DNA of 64,000 bases, taken from NCBI RefSeq assembly GCF_001457635.1, contig NZ_LN831051.1, positions 496,001 through 560,000 of the forward strand. The letters run 5' to 3'. The first letter of the stretch is position 1, and each line of letters opens with the position of its first letter. The notes under the pieces are model-generated. The model saw only the letters and a program-made list of their open reading frames with translations, ran no database searches and was not told the DNA's origin. Shown in pieces: positions 20,491 through 30,457 of the stretch. The DNA is from Streptococcus pneumoniae. Lineage in GTDB: Bacteria > Bacillota > Bacilli > Lactobacillales > Streptococcaceae. The position numbers and the translations under genes were made by a program.

Positions 20491-21312
20491 ATGAGAAAAA
20501 AAACAATTGGAGAGGTTTTACGATTAGCTAGAATCAATCAGGGATTGAGTTTAGATGAATTGCAGAAAAAGACAGAAATCCAGTTAGATATGTTGGAAGC
20601 AATGGAAGCAGACGATTTCGATCAACTTCCAAGTCCTTTTTACACGCGTTCTTTCTTGAAAAAATATGCATGGGCTGTTGAGTTAGATGACCAAATTGTT
20701 TTGGATGCTTATGATTCTGGGAGTATGATTACTTATGAGGAAGTAGATGTTGATGAAGATGAGTTGACAGGTCGTAGACGTTCAAGTAAGAAAAAGAAGA
20801 AAAAAACATCATTTTTACCTTTATTTTATTTTATCCTTTTTGCTTTATCGATTTTAATTTTTGTGACTTATTATGTTTGGAACTATATTCAAACTCAACC
20901 AGAGGAGCCTTCTCTTTCTAATTACAGTGTGGTTCAATCAACAAGTTCAACTAGCTCTGTTCCCCACTCCTCAAGTAGTAGTTCTTCTAGTATAGAATCA
21001 GCTATAAGTGTATCAGGCGAAGGAAATCATGTAGAAATCGCTTATAAGACAAGTAAGGAAACAGTTAAATTGCAATTGGCAGTTTCAGATGTTACAAGTT
21101 GGGTCAGTGTTTCAGAAAGCGAACTTGAGGGCGGTGTAACCTTATCGCCAAAGAAGAAAAGTGCAGAAGCAACAGTTGCAACTAAAAGTCCTGTAACAAT
21201 TACGTTAGGTGTTGTAAAAGGTGTTGATTTGACAGTAGATAATCAGACTGTTGATTTATCGAAATTAACAGCTCAGACTGGACAAATCACTGTAACCTTT
21301 ACTAAAAATTAA
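20491..21312 (+). CDS. rodZ: RodZ-like cell-shape protein (HTH plus membrane anchor)
   Basis: A 273-residue protein with an N-terminal Xre-type helix-turn-helix (about 5-70, 'GEVLRLARINQGLSLDEL'), a basic stretch RRSSKKKKKKT, one membrane segment (about 110-132) and an extracellular serine-rich linker ending in a DUF4115-type beta domain. RodZ links the elongation machinery to the membrane. I prefer the ATG at 20491 to the one at 20482: AAAGAAGGG is then at proper spacing, and the family N-terminus is MRKKTIGEVL. It is followed after 10 bp by pgsA. Confidence 0.9.
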   Translation: MRKKTIGEVLRLARINQGLSLDELQKKTEIQLDMLEAMEADDFDQLPSPFYTRSFLKKYAWAVELDDQIVLDAYDSGSMITYEEVDVDEDELTGRRRSSKKKKKKTSFLPLFYFILFALSILIFVTYYVWNYIQTQPEEPSLSNYSVVQSTSSTSSVPHSSSSSSSSIESAISVSGEGNHVEIAYKTSKETVKLQLAVSDVTSWVSVSESELEGGVTLSPKKKSAEATVATKSPVTITLGVVKGVDLTVDNQTVDLSKLTAQTGQITVTFTKN

Positions 21313-21322
21313 GGAAAAACGA

Positions 21323-21868
21323 ATGAAAAAAGAACAAATTCCCAATCTCTTAACAATAGGTCGAATTCTCTTTATACCTATTTTTATCTTTATTTTAACG
21401 ATAGGAAATTCGATAGAGAGTCATATAGTTGCAGCTATTATCTTTGCTGTTGCCAGTATTACCGACTATTTAGATGGATATTTAGCTCGTAAATGGAATG
21501 TGGTCAGTAATTTTGGTAAATTTGCAGATCCTATGGCGGATAAGTTACTAGTTATGTCGGCTTTTATTATGTTGATTGAGTTAGGTATGGCTCCGGCTTG
21601 GATTGTTGCAGTGATTATCTGTCGTGAGTTAGCTGTGACAGGTTTAAGGCTTTTATTGGTTGAAACTGGTGGAACAATTTTAGCAGCAGCAATGCCTGGA
21701 AAAATTAAAACTTTTAGTCAGATGTTTGCTATTATTTTCTTGCTATTACATTGGACTTTGCTTGGTCAAGTTCTACTTTATGTAGCCTTATTTTTCACTA
21801 TCTACTCTGGCTATGACTATTTCAAGGGTAGTGCCTATGTATTTAAAGGGACATTTGGTTCGAAATGA
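21323..21868 (+). CDS. pgsA: CDP-diacylglycerol--glycerol-3-phosphate 3-phosphatidyltransferase
   Basis: A 181-residue integral membrane enzyme making phosphatidylglycerol phosphate, the precursor of PG and cardiolipin. It has the CDP-alcohol phosphotransferase signature D-x2-D-G-x2-A-R-x8-G-x3-D-x3-D ('DYLDGYLARKWNVVSNFGKFADPMADK' region, residues about 48-74). It opens with KEQIPNLLTIGRI, typical of PgsA. It overlaps ecfA1 by 4 bp. Confidence 0.97.
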   Translation: MKKEQIPNLLTIGRILFIPIFIFILTIGNSIESHIVAAIIFAVASITDYLDGYLARKWNVVSNFGKFADPMADKLLVMSAFIMLIELGMAPAWIVAVIICRELAVTGLRLLLVETGGTILAAAMPGKIKTFSQMFAIIFLLLHWTLLGQVLLYVALFFTIYSGYDYFKGSAYVFKGTFGSK

Positions 21869-22692
21869 AATCAATAATTGATGTAAAAAATCTTTCTTTT
21901 CGCTATAAAGAAAATCAGAACTACTACGATGTGAAGGATATTACGTTTCACGTGAAACGTGGAGAATGGCTTTCGATTGTAGGGCATAATGGTAGTGGTA
22001 AATCAACGACGGTTCGATTAATTGATGGCTTACTGGAAGCAGAATCCGGAGAGATTGTAATTGATGGCCAACGTTTGACTGAGGAAAATGTTTGGAATAT
22101 ACGTCGTCAAATCGGTATGGTTTTTCAAAATCCAGACAATCAATTTGTTGGAGCGACTGTTGAAGATGATGTTGCTTTTGGTTTGGAAAATCAGGGACTT
22201 TCTCGTCAAGAAATGAAAAAGAGAGTGGAAGAAGCTCTGGCTTTAGTTGGCATGTTGGACTTTAAAAAGAGAGAGCCAGCGCGTCTATCAGGTGGCCAAA
22301 AGCAACGTGTGGCCATTGCAGGTGTTGTAGCCCTAAGACCAGCTATTTTAATCTTAGATGAAGCAACGAGTATGTTGGATCCTGAGGGGCGTAGAGAACT
22401 TATTGGGACAGTAAAAGGAATTCGAAAAGACTATGATATGACGGTCATTTCTATTACCCATGATTTGGAAGAAGTCGCCATGAGTGATCGCGTATTGGTC
22501 ATGAAAAAAGGGGAAATTGAATCAACTAGTAGTCCAAGGGAGCTTTTCTCTCGAAATGATTTAGATCAAATTGGATTAGACGATCCTTTTGCTAATCAAT
22601 TAAAAAAATCTTTGAGCCAGAATGGCTATGATTTACCTGAAAATTATTTGACAGAAAGTGAGCTAGAGGATAAGCTATGGGAATTGCTCTAG
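21865..22692 (+). CDS. ecfA1: ECF transporter ATPase A1
   Basis: A 275-residue ABC ATPase of the energy-coupling factor module that powers interchangeable vitamin-binding S components. Walker [10 protein letters not shown], the Q-loop MVFQNPDNQ, the signature [10 protein letters not shown] and Walker [13 protein letters not shown] (with A in place of the usual P) are visible. It overlaps both neighbours (pgsA and ecfA2) and carries a perfect parS palindrome within its coding sequence at 21944-21959. Confidence 0.96.
   Translation: MKSIIDVKNLSFRYKENQNYYDVKDITFHVKRGEWLSIVGHNGSGKSTTVRLIDGLLEAESGEIVIDGQRLTEENVWNIRRQIGMVFQNPDNQFVGATVEDDVAFGLENQGLSRQEMKKRVEEALALVGMLDFKKREPARLSGGQKQRVAIAGVVALRPAILILDEATSMLDPEGRRELIGTVKGIRKDYDMTVISITHDLEEVAMSDRVLVMKKGEIESTSSPRELFSRNDLDQIGLDDPFANQLKKSLSQNGYDLPENYLTESELEDKLWELL
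21944..21959. promoter_or_regulatory. parS site 2 (inside ecfA1)
   Basis: CGTTTCACGTGAAACG, a perfect 16-bp palindrome with the invariant parS core GTTTCACGTGAAAC. It lies about 11 kb from parS site 1 and shares the same 14-bp core. Confidence 0.92.
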
Positions 22693-23516
22693 AAAATGTG
22701 AATTTTATATATCAAGAAGGTACTCCCTTAGCTTCAGCAGCTTTGTCGGATGTTTCTTTGACGATTGAAGATGGCTCTTATACAGCTTTAATTGGGCACA
22801 CAGGTAGTGGTAAATCAACTATTTTACAACTCTTAAATGGTTTATTGGTGCCAAGTCAAGGGAGTGTGAGGGTTTTTGATACCTTAATCACCTCGACTTC
22901 TAAAAATAAAGATATTCGTCAAATTAGAAAACAGGTTGGCTTGGTATTTCAGTTTGCTGAAAATCAGATTTTTGAAGAAACGGTTTTGAAGGACGTTGCT
23001 TTTGGACCGCAAAATTTTGGAGTTTCTGAAGAAGATGCTGTGAAGACTGCGCGTGAGAAACTGGCTCTGGTTGGAATTGATGAATCACTTTTTGATCGTA
23101 GTCCGTTTGAGCTGTCAGGGGGACAAATGAGACGTGTTGCCATTGCAGGCATACTTGCCATGGAGCCATCTATATTAGTCTTAGATGAGCCAACAGCTGG
23201 TCTAGATCCTCTAGGGAGAAAAGAGTTGATGACCCTGTTCAAAAAACTCCACCAGTCAGGGATGACCATCGTCTTGGTAACGCATTTGATGGATGATGTT
23301 GCTGAATATGCTAATCAAGTCTATGTAATGGAAAAGGGACGTTTAGTAAAGGGGGGCAAACCAAGTGATGTCTTTCAAGACGTTGTTTTTATGGAAGAAG
23401 TTCAGTTGGGAGTACCTAAAATTACGGCCTTTTGTAAACGATTGGCTGATAGAGGCGTGTCATTTAAACGATTACCGATTAAGATAGAGGAGTTCAAGGA
23501 GTCGCTAAATGGATAG
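22677..23516 (+). CDS. ecfA2: ECF transporter ATPase A2
   Basis: A 279-residue second ATPase of the ECF module, forming a heterodimer with EcfA1. Walker [11 protein letters not shown]-loop LVFQFAENQ, signature [10 protein letters not shown] and Walker [14 protein letters not shown] are intact. The start lies 16 bp inside ecfA1, and the end overlaps ecfT by 8 bp. Confidence 0.96.
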   Translation: MGIALENVNFIYQEGTPLASAALSDVSLTIEDGSYTALIGHTGSGKSTILQLLNGLLVPSQGSVRVFDTLITSTSKNKDIRQIRKQVGLVFQFAENQIFEETVLKDVAFGPQNFGVSEEDAVKTAREKLALVGIDESLFDRSPFELSGGQMRRVAIAGILAMEPSILVLDEPTAGLDPLGRKELMTLFKKLHQSGMTIVLVTHLMDDVAEYANQVYVMEKGRLVKGGKPSDVFQDVVFMEEVQLGVPKITAFCKRLADRGVSFKRLPIKIEEFKESLNG

Positions 23517-24303
23517 TATGATTTTGGGGCGTTATATCCCAGGGGATTCGATTGTTCACCGATTGGATCCACGTAGCAAATTGCTTGCTATGATGCTACT
23601 GATTTTGATTGTGTTTTGGGCTAATAACCCCTTGACGAATCTGATTCTTTTTATAGCGACAGGGATATTTATTGCCTTGTCAGGAGTATCTCTTTCATTT
23701 TTTATTCAGGGCTTGAAGTCTATGTTTTTCTTGATTGCCTTCACAACTATTTTTCAACTATTTTTCATTTCTAATGGGAATGTTTTATTTGAGTTTTCGT
23801 TTGTGAGAATCACGGATTATGCTTTGCAACAAGCTGGGATTATTTTTTGTCGCTTTGTATTGATTATTTTCTTTTCAACTTTGTTAACCTTAACAACCAT
23901 GCCTTTAAGTTTGGCATCAGCTGTCGAAGCTTTATTAGCACCTTTAAAGCGTGTGAAAGTTCCAGTTCATGAAATTGGATTGATGCTGTCTATGAGTTTG
24001 CGTTTTGTCCCAACCTTGATGGATGATACGACTCGGATTATGAATGCACAGAAAGCTCGTGGAGTGGATTTTGGAGAAGGAAGCATCGTTCAAAAAGTAA
24101 AGGCGATGATTCCCATTTTGATTCCTCTTTTTGCGACAAGTTTAAAACGTGCAGATTCCTTGGCTATCGCTATGGAAGCGCGTGGCTATCAGGGTGGAAA
24201 AGGCAGAAGTCAATACCGACAATTGAAATGGACTCTAAAGGATACGCTGACCATTCTTGTTATTCTCGTACTTGGTTGTTGTTTATTTTTCTTAAAATCT
24301 TAG
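23509..24303 (+). CDS. ecfT: ECF transporter transmembrane subunit EcfT
   Basis: A 264-residue membrane protein with about six hydrophobic segments, the scaffold that couples EcfA1A2 to S components. The two signature cytoplasmic motifs are present in the C-terminal half: '[10 protein letters not shown]' and '[10 protein letters not shown]' (the A-R-G coupling motifs). It is the last gene of the rodZ-pgsA-ecf run. Confidence 0.95.
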   Translation: MDSMILGRYIPGDSIVHRLDPRSKLLAMMLLILIVFWANNPLTNLILFIATGIFIALSGVSLSFFIQGLKSMFFLIAFTTIFQLFFISNGNVLFEFSFVRITDYALQQAGIIFCRFVLIIFFSTLLTLTTMPLSLASAVEALLAPLKRVKVPVHEIGLMLSMSLRFVPTLMDDTTRIMNAQKARGVDFGEGSIVQKVKAMIPILIPLFATSLKRADSLAIAMEARGYQGGKGRSQYRQLKWTLKDTLTILVILVLGCCLFFLKS

Positions 24304-24361
24304 TAGCTTTCAGGAATTGATAAAAAGTTACTGTAACAGTTTTTGATATAAAGGTAGGGAT

Positions 24362-25180
24362 ATGAACCGTTTTAAAAAATCAAAATATGTCATTATTGTT
24401 TTTGTCACTGTTCTGCTTGTGTCAGCTCTCTTAGCGACGACTTATTCAAGTACAATTGTGACAAAATTAGGAGATGGAATCTCATTGGTTGATAGAGTTG
24501 TACAAAAACCTTTTCAGTGGTTTGATTCTGTCAAATCAGATTTGGCTCATTTGACACGAACATATAATGAAAATGAAAGTTTGAAGAAACAGCTTTACCA
24601 ATTAGAAGTTAAATCAAATGAGGTGGAAAGTTTAAAGACAGAAAATGAACAACTGCGCCAATTGCTTGATATGAAGTCTAAATTGCAAGCCACAAAGACT
24701 TTAGCAGCAGATGTTATTATGCGTTCTCCGGTATCTTGGAAGCAGGAGTTGACCTTAGATGCAGGTAGATCAAAAGGTGCTTCTGAGAACATGTTAGCTA
24801 TTGCAAATGGTGGCTTGATTGGGAGTGTTTCAAAAGTAGAGGAGAACTCTACTATAGTCAACCTTCTGACAAATACGGAAAATGCTGATAAGATTTCTGT
24901 TAAAATTCAACATGGCTCTACTACAATTTATGGAATTATTATTGGCTATGACAAGGAAAATGACGTTCTTAAAATTAGCCAATTAAATAGTAATAGCGAT
25001 ATTAGTGCGGGAGATAAGGTGACTACTGGTGGATTAGGAAACTTTAACGTTGCTGATATTCCTGTTGGTGAAGTGGTTGCCACAACGCATAGTACAGACT
25101 ATTTGACACGAGAAGTAACTGTTAAATTGAGTGCAGATACTCATAATGTAGATGTGATAGAATTAGTGGGGAATTCATAA
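24362..25180 (+). CDS. mreC: Rod shape-determining protein MreC
   Basis: A 272-residue bitopic protein with one N-terminal membrane segment (about 9-27), a coiled coil (about 65-105, 'ENESLKKQLYQLEVKSNEVESL') and a two-lobed beta-barrel domain. In ovococci it organises peripheral peptidoglycan synthesis with MreD and RodZ. Its stop codon shares one base with the mreD start. GGTAGGG lies 3-9 bp before the ATG. Confidence 0.95.
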   Translation: MNRFKKSKYVIIVFVTVLLVSALLATTYSSTIVTKLGDGISLVDRVVQKPFQWFDSVKSDLAHLTRTYNENESLKKQLYQLEVKSNEVESLKTENEQLRQLLDMKSKLQATKTLAADVIMRSPVSWKQELTLDAGRSKGASENMLAIANGGLIGSVSKVEENSTIVNLLTNTENADKISVKIQHGSTTIYGIIIGYDKENDVLKISQLNSNSDISAGDKVTTGGLGNFNVADIPVGEVVATTHSTDYLTREVTVKLSADTHNVDVIELVGNS

Positions 25181-25674
25181 TGAGACAGTTGAAGCGAGTT
25201 GGAGTATTTTTATTGCTTCCTTTCTTTGTTCTAATTGACGCCCATATTAGCCAGCTTCTGGGCTCATTTTTCCCCCATGTACATTTGGCTAGTCATTTTC
25301 TTTTTCTATTTCTCTTATTTGAGACGATAGAAGTATCAGAGTATCTCTACCTAGTCTATTGTTTTGTTATAGGCTTGGTTTATGATGTTTACTTTTTCCA
25401 TCTAATAGGGATTACAACTCTCTTATTTATCTTATTGGGAGCCTTCCTTCATAAATTGAATAGTGTTATTTTGTTGAATCGTTGGACAAGAATGCTAGCT
25501 ATGATTGTGCTGACATTCCTGTTTGAAATGGGTAGTTATCTTTTGGCTTTTATGGTAGGGTTGACAGTAGATAGCATGTCGATTTTTATAGTCTATAGCT
25601 TGGTACCGACGATGATTTTAAATTTTTTATGGATTACTGTTTTTCAATTTATTTTTGAAAAATATTATCTATAA
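25180..25674 (+). CDS. mreD: Rod shape-determining protein MreD
   Basis: A 164-residue membrane protein with about five or six hydrophobic helices, the partner of MreC in peripheral wall synthesis. It starts on the last base of mreC (TAATG overlap). Sequence conservation in MreD is low, so the identification leans on topology and on the mreC context. Confidence 0.93.
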   Translation: MRQLKRVGVFLLLPFFVLIDAHISQLLGSFFPHVHLASHFLFLFLLFETIEVSEYLYLVYCFVIGLVYDVYFFHLIGITTLLFILLGAFLHKLNSVILLNRWTRMLAMIVLTFLFEMGSYLLAFMVGLTVDSMSIFIVYSLVPTMILNFLWITVFQFIFEKYYL

Positions 25675-25688
25675 GAACGACATATAAA

Positions 25689-25732
25689 TGTAACAAAGGC
25701 GTAATATTTATTAGGCCTTTTTTTGGTATACT
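25689..25732 (+). promoter_or_regulatory. pcsB promoter with WalR (VicR) box, nested with the mreD terminator
   Basis: TGTAAC-AAAGG-CGTAAT (25689-25705) matches the WalR/VicR consensus of two TGTWAH hexamers spaced by 5 bp with one mismatch. Hairpin AAAGGC / GCCTTT (25695-25720) followed by TTTTTT overlaps it and would end mreD transcription. An extended -10 TGGTATACT (25724-25732) leads into pcsB. WalRK control of pcsB is established in pneumococcus. Confidence 0.85.
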
Positions 25733-25767
25733 AGTATTGTCTTTAAAAGAAGGAGTATCTACGTAAT

Positions 25768-26946
25768 ATGAAGAAAAAAATCTTAGCGTCACTTTTATTA
25801 AGTACAGTAATGGTTTCTCAAGTAGCTGTTTTAACAACTGCGCATGCAGAAACGACTGATGACAAAATTGCTGCTCAAGATAATAAAATTAGTAACTTAA
25901 CAGCACAACAACAAGAAGCCCAAAAACAAGTTGACCAAATTCAGGAGCAAGTATCAGCTATTCAAGCTGAGCAGTCTAACTTGCAAGCTGAAAATGATAG
26001 ATTACAAGCAGAATCTAAGAAACTCGAGGGTGAGATTACAGAACTTTCTAAAAACATTGTTTCTCGTAACCAATCGTTGGAAAAACAAGCTCGTAGTGCT
26101 CAAACAAATGGAGCCGTAACTAGCTATATCAATACCATTGTAAACTCAAAATCAATTACAGAAGCTATTTCACGTGTTGCTGCAATGAGTGAAATCGTAT
26201 CTGCAAACAACAAAATGTTAGAACAACAAAAGGCAGATAAAAAAGCTATTTCTGAAAAACAAGTAGCAAATAATGATGCTATCAATACTGTAATTGCTAA
26301 TCAACAAAAATTGGCTGATGATGCTCAAGCATTGACTACGAAACAGGCAGAACTAAAAGCTGCTGAATTAAGTCTTGCTGCTGAGAAAGCGACAGCTGAA
26401 GGGGAAAAAGCAAGTCTATTAGAGCAAAAAGCAGCAGCTGAGGCAGAGGCTCGTGCAGCTGCGGTAGCAGAAGCAGCTTATAAAGAAAAACGAGCTAGCC
26501 AACAACAATCAGTACTTGCTTCAGCAAACACTAACTTAACAGCTCAAGTGCAAGCAGTATCTGAATCTGCAGCAGCACCTGTCCGTGCAAAAGTTCGTCC
26601 AACATACAGTACAAACGCTTCAAGTTATCCAATTGGAGAATGTACATGGGGAGTAAAAACATTGGCACCTTGGGCTGGAGACTACTGGGGTAATGGAGCA
26701 CAGTGGGCTACAAGTGCAGCAGCAGCAGGTTTCCGTACAGGTTCAACACCTCAAGTTGGAGCAATTGCATGTTGGAATGATGGTGGATATGGTCACGTAG
26801 CGGTTGTTACAGCTGTTGAATCAACAACACGTATCCAAGTATCAGAATCAAATTATGCAGGTAATCGTACAATTGGAAATCACCGTGGATGGTTCAATCC
26901 AACAACAACTTCTGAAGGTTTTGTTACATATATTTATGCAGATTAA
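25768..26946 (+). CDS. pcsB: Cell-division murein hydrolase PcsB (CHAP domain)
   Basis: A 392-residue secreted protein needed for daughter-cell separation; known to work with FtsEX. A signal peptide (1-27, cleaved after AHA) is followed by a long coiled coil (about 30-260, rich in K/Q/E/A), an alanine-rich segment and a CHAP amidase or endopeptidase domain. The catalytic cysteine is in 'GECTWGVK' (about 292) and the histidine in 'GYGHVAVV' (about 343). An AAGGAG ribosome site is present. Monocistronic, with a WalR box upstream and a hairpin downstream. Confidence 0.97.
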
Positions 26947-26951
26947 TTTAC

Positions 26952-26979
26952 AGAGGGACTCGAATAGAGCCCTCTTTTC
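26952..26979 (+). terminator. pcsB terminator
   Basis: AGAGGG / CCCTCT inverted repeat with a 12-nt loop, followed by TTTTC. Confidence 0.75.
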
Positions 26980-27024
26980 AGGTTTTACCGTGACAATCCC
27001 TATTAAAAATTATATCAAAATAGC

Positions 27025-27169
27025 TTGAAAATATTGGAAAAGTATGGTAGAATGAAAATTGTCGTGTGAACGATAATACTCATTCTTGATGAATTGTGAA
27101 GCAGTTGCCCTTGGGTCGTTTTGCGAGTTGAAGTCAAGAAGAGGAAAAAAACAAAAAGGAGAAATACTC
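27025..27169 (+). promoter_or_regulatory. rpsB promoter and 110-nt leader
   Basis: TTGAAA (27025-27030), 17-bp spacer, TAGAAT (27048-27053) with TGG before it. The roughly 110-nt untranslated leader ends with AAAAAGGAG before the ATG. Its length would allow an autoregulatory S2-binding structure, but I do not recognise a known leader class. Confidence 0.7.
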
Positions 27170-27949
27170 ATGGCAGTAATTTCAATGAAACAACTTCTTG
27201 AGGCTGGTGTACACTTTGGTCACCAAACTCGTCGCTGGAATCCTAAGATGGCTAAGTACATCTTTACTGAACGTAACGGAATCCACGTTATCGACTTGCA
27301 ACAAACTGTAAAATACGCTGACCAAGCATACGACTTCATGCGTGATGCAGCAGCTAACGATGCAGTTGTATTGTTCGTTGGTACTAAGAAACAAGCAGCT
27401 GATGCAGTTGCTGAAGAAGCAGTACGTTCAGGTCAATACTTCATCAACCACCGTTGGTTGGGTGGAACTCTTACAAACTGGGGAACAATCCAAAAACGTA
27501 TCGCTCGTTTGAAAGAAATTAAACGTATGGAAGAAGATGGAACTTTCGAAGTTCTTCCTAAGAAAGAAGTTGCACTTCTTAACAAACAACGTGCGCGTCT
27601 TGAAAAATTCTTGGGCGGTATCGAAGATATGCCTCGTATCCCAGATGTGATGTACGTAGTTGACCCACATAAAGAGCAAATCGCTGTTAAAGAAGCTAAA
27701 AAATTGGGAATCCCAGTTGTAGCGATGGTTGACACCAATACTGATCCAGATGATATCGATGTAATCATCCCAGCTAACGATGACGCTATCCGTGCTGTTA
27801 AATTGATCACAGCTAAATTGGCTGACGCTATTATCGAAGGACGTCAAGGTGAGGATGCAGTAGCAGTTGAAGCAGAATTTGCAGCTTCAGAAACTCAAGC
27901 AGATTCAATTGAAGAAATCGTTGAAGTTGTAGAAGGTGACAACGCTTAA
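27170..27949 (+). CDS. rpsB: 30S ribosomal protein S2
   Basis: A 259-residue ribosomal protein S2. The family N-terminus [19 protein letters not shown] follows AAGGAG at correct spacing, so I choose the ATG at 27170 over the upstream ATG at 27086, which would add 28 residues unrelated to S2. Conserved segments include [21 protein letters not shown] and VDTNTDPD. The acidic C-terminal tail ([14 protein letters not shown]) is typical of streptococci. It is followed by tsf in the usual operon. Confidence 0.98.
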
Positions 27950-27968
27950 TTTATACAAATAGTAATTA

Positions 27969-28006
27969 CCTAGGAGGGCGGGGCTTAGCCCGGCTCTCCT
28001 ATTTTC
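27969..28006 (+). terminator. Intercistronic hairpin between rpsB and tsf
   Basis: A GC-rich stem, TAGGAG...GGGCTTAGCCC...CTCCTATTTT, lies in the 78-bp rpsB-tsf gap and resembles a leaky terminator. It would let S2 be made in excess of EF-Ts, or vice versa if tsf has its own promoter. Confidence 0.7.
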
Positions 28007-28027
28007 AAAAAATATAGGAGAATTAAA

Positions 28028-29068
28028 ATGGCAGAAATTACAGCTAAACTTGTAAAAGAGTTGCGTGAAAAATCTGGTGCCGGTGTTATGGACGCTAAAA
28101 AAGCGCTTGTAGAAACAGACGGTGACATCGAAAAAGCGATTGAATTGCTTCGTGAAAAAGGTATGGCTAAGGCAGCTAAGAAAGCTGACCGTGTTGCTGC
28201 AGAAGGTTTGACTGGTGTTTATGTTAACGGTAATGTTGCAGCAGTTATTGAAGTAAACGCTGAAACTGACTTCGTTGCAAAAAACGCTCAATTCGTTGAA
28301 TTGGTAAATACTACAGCTAAAGTCATTGCTGAAGGAAAACCTGCTAATAATGAAGAAGCTCTTGCTTTGATAATGCCTTCAGGTGAAACTCTTGAAGCTG
28401 CATACGTATCTGCAACAGCAACTATCGGAGAGAAAATCTCATTCCGTCGCTTTGCATTGATTGAAAAAACAGACGCACAACACTTTGGAGCATACCAACA
28501 TAACGGTGGACGTATCGGTGTTATTTCAGTTGTTGAAGGTGGAGACGAAGCACTTGCTAAACAATTGTCAATGCACATCGCAGCGATGAAACCAACAGTT
28601 CTTTCTTACAAAGAATTGGATGAGCAATTCGTTAAAGATGAGTTGGCACAATTGAATCACGTTATCGACCAAGACAACGAAAGCCGTGCAATGGTTAATA
28701 AACCAGCTCTTCCACACTTGAAGTATGGATCAAAAGCTCAATTAACTGATGATGTTATTGCTCAAGCTGAAGCTGACATCAAAGCTGAATTGGCTGCAGA
28801 AGGCAAACCAGAAAAAATCTGGGACAAAATTATCCCAGGTAAAATGGATCGCTTCATGCTTGATAATACTAAAGTTGACCAAGCTTACACACTTCTTGCA
28901 CAAGTTTACATCATGGATGACAGCAAGACAGTTGAAGCATACCTTGAATCAGTTAACGCTTCGGTAGTTGAGTTTGCTCGCTTTGAAGTTGGTGAAGGTA
29001 TCGAGAAAGCTGCAAACGACTTCGAAGCTGAAGTTGCAGCTACAATGGCAGCAGCCTTGAATAACTAA
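28028..29068 (+). CDS. tsf: Translation elongation factor Ts
   Basis: A 346-residue guanine nucleotide exchange factor for EF-Tu. The N-terminal UBA-like domain '[21 protein letters not shown]' is followed by the core motif [11 protein letters not shown] that contacts EF-Tu. The C-terminal dimer and core modules reach the normal length. Codon use is strongly biased, as for an abundant protein. Confidence 0.98.
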   Translation: MAEITAKLVKELREKSGAGVMDAKKALVETDGDIEKAIELLREKGMAKAAKKADRVAAEGLTGVYVNGNVAAVIEVNAETDFVAKNAQFVELVNTTAKVIAEGKPANNEEALALIMPSGETLEAAYVSATATIGEKISFRRFALIEKTDAQHFGAYQHNGGRIGVISVVEGGDEALAKQLSMHIAAMKPTVLSYKELDEQFVKDELAQLNHVIDQDNESRAMVNKPALPHLKYGSKAQLTDDVIAQAEADIKAELAAEGKPEKIWDKIIPGKMDRFMLDNTKVDQAYTLLAQVYIMDDSKTVEAYLESVNASVVEFARFEVGEGIEKAANDFEAEVAATMAAALNN

Positions 29069-29074
29069 TAATAG

Positions 29075-29102
29075 AAAGGAAGCAATTTGCTTCCTTTTTT
29101 GT
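29075..29102 (+). terminator. tsf terminator
   Basis: AAAGGAAGC / GCTTCCTTT with a 5-nt loop, followed by TTT. Confidence 0.9.
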
Positions 29103-29313
29103 ATAGGGCTTATATTTTTCCTGAAATTGTTTTTCCCCCAGTCTCACTCGATTAGAATAATTAAAACAAAAAGCCCTATAATAAGGGCTAAGTGCATTTA
29201 GGAGACTATACTTCAAATTCATAGTAAGCGCGTCATAACAAGGTATCTATCCTAATTCCCCAACTTCCAGTATACTAGATAAAAAATAATTATCGGAGGA
29301 AAGGTATTGTACT

Positions 29314-29637
29314 ATGATGATTCAACTAAGTGATTTAGGTCAAGTTCACATTGTTTGTGGCAAGACAGATATGAGGCAGGGAATAGACTCATTAGCCTAT
29401 GTAGTTAAAACCCACTTTGAATTGGATTCTTTCTCCGGTCAAGTCTTTCTCTTTTGTGGTGGACGTAAAGACCGCTTTAAAGTCCTTTACTGGGATGGTC
29501 AAGGATTTTGGCTACTATATAAACGCTTTGAGAACGGAAAACTGACTTGGCTAAGTACAGAAAAGGATGTCAAAGCTCTCGCACCTGAACAAGTAGACTA
29601 GCTTATGAAGGGCTTTTCTATCACTCCAAAAATATAG
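29314..29637 (+). pseudogene. IS66-family TnpB (Orf2), broken by a nonsense codon
   Basis: The IS66 'Orf2' accessory protein is recognisable from 'IVCGKTDMRQGIDSL', 'VFLFCGGRKDRFKVLYWDGQGFWLLYKR' (split here) and the LAPEQVDW tail. A TAG at 29599-29601 replaces the expected tryptophan codon after EQVD, and the frame then continues LMKGFSITPKI to a natural stop at 29635-29637. A ribosome site (GGAGG) precedes the ATG. No TnpA is present. A RUP element begins inside the last codons. The region 29101-29313 before it holds a short AGCCC/GGGCT hairpin and nothing coding; it is probably the IS66 left end. Confidence 0.85.
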
Positions 29638-29739
29638 TAGATTGAAACTAGAATAGTACACCTCTGCTTCTAAAACATTGTTAGAAATCGATTTGACTGT
29701 CCTGATCGATTTGTCCTGTTCTTATTTCATTTTACTATA
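29633..29739. repeat. RUP element, 107 bp, complete
   Basis: From TATAGTAGATTGAAACTAGA to the closing CATTTTACTATA the element is exactly 107 bp, the known size of the pneumococcal RUP. Its ends are imperfect inverted repeats (TATAGTARATTGAAA form). RUPs are thought to be mobilised by the IS630-Spn1 transposase and target TA. An IS630 fragment lies directly next to it. Confidence 0.85.
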
Positions 29740-29791
29740 AATCCATCAGAAAGTCGTGATTTCTATTGAAATGAGGACTTTCTTTTTACAC

Positions 29792-30062
29792 TCATCTGCT
29801 TTCAAAAAGCATTCTAGTCCGTCTCCGATTAACGATGGACTTTATCACCTCCTTCTCTAGTCCTTGTATGACATCTTCCAAAGTTCGAAAGGCTTTATTC
29901 TTAAATCCACGTTTACGAATCTCTTTCCACACTTGTTCAATGGGTTCATCTCTGGTGTGTATGGAGGAATAAAGGTAAAACCAATATTAGTCGGAATCTT
30001 TAAGGTACTTGATTTATGCCATATAGCATTGTCCATAACGAGTAAAAAATAATCATCTGGAT
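29792..30062 (-). pseudogene. IS630-family transposase, C-terminal fragment with frameshift
   Basis: Read on the minus strand, this is the DDE-3 transposase end: 'LLVMDNAIWHKS' supplies the second catalytic Asp, then IPPYTPEMNP, followed after a 1-nt deletion by EQVWKEIRKRGFKNKAF and finally VNRRRTRMLFES at 29794. The N-terminal half is missing, cut at the junction with IS66 DNA near 30062. The frameshift sits in the codons after MNP. It matches the IS630-Spn1 type that accompanies RUPs. Confidence 0.82.
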
Positions 30063-30413
30063 GCTCCTATTCCTAAAGCCCCTTTAGCGCATAGCTTTGG
30101 CTCAGCTTCTATTATCGCTCACATCATCCATCAGAAGTTTAATCTGAAGGTACCCAATTATCGCCAAGAAGAAGATTGGGCTAGGATGGGTTTACCAATC
30201 ACACGTAAGGAAATCTCTAATCGGCATATCAAGACGAGTCAATACTATTTGGAGCCCCTTTATAACCTCTTGCGAGAGAGACTATTGACTCAGCCCTTAC
30301 TTCATGCGGATGAAACTTCTTATAGGGTGCTAGAGAGTGATAGTCAGCTGACTTACTATTGGACTTTTTTGTCTGGGAAAGCTGAGAAACAAGGGATTAC
30401 GCTTTACCATCAT
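30063..30413 (+). pseudogene. IS66-family transposase TnpC, central fragment
   Basis: In-frame coding for the middle of the IS66 DDE transposase, starting APIPKAPLAHSFGSAS and including NYRQEEDWARMGLPITRKEIS and the catalytic-type 'HADETSYRVLE', 'YYWTFLSGK'. It has no start: the 5' part is replaced by IS630 DNA. It ends abruptly at a RUP-like end. Confidence 0.85.
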
Positions 30414-30454
30414 GTCCTAATCGATTTGTTCATATCTTATTTCAATCCATTATA
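30414..30454. repeat. Truncated RUP end
   Basis: GTCCTAATCGATTTGTTCATATCTTATTTCAATCCATTATA resembles the right 41 bp of the complete RUP at 29633-29739 with about eight differences. It joins the two TnpC fragments, suggesting a deletion within a former RUP insertion. Confidence 0.65.
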
Positions 30455-30457
30455 AAT

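Noticed and set aside
27086..27169. Upstream ATG extension of rpsB
   Set aside because: The added 28 residues do not resemble S2, and AAAAAGGAG stands correctly before the ATG at 27170.
27428..27847. Overlapping minus-strand ORFs inside rpsB
   Set aside because: Antisense to the highly expressed S2 gene; low-complexity composition that follows its codon usage.
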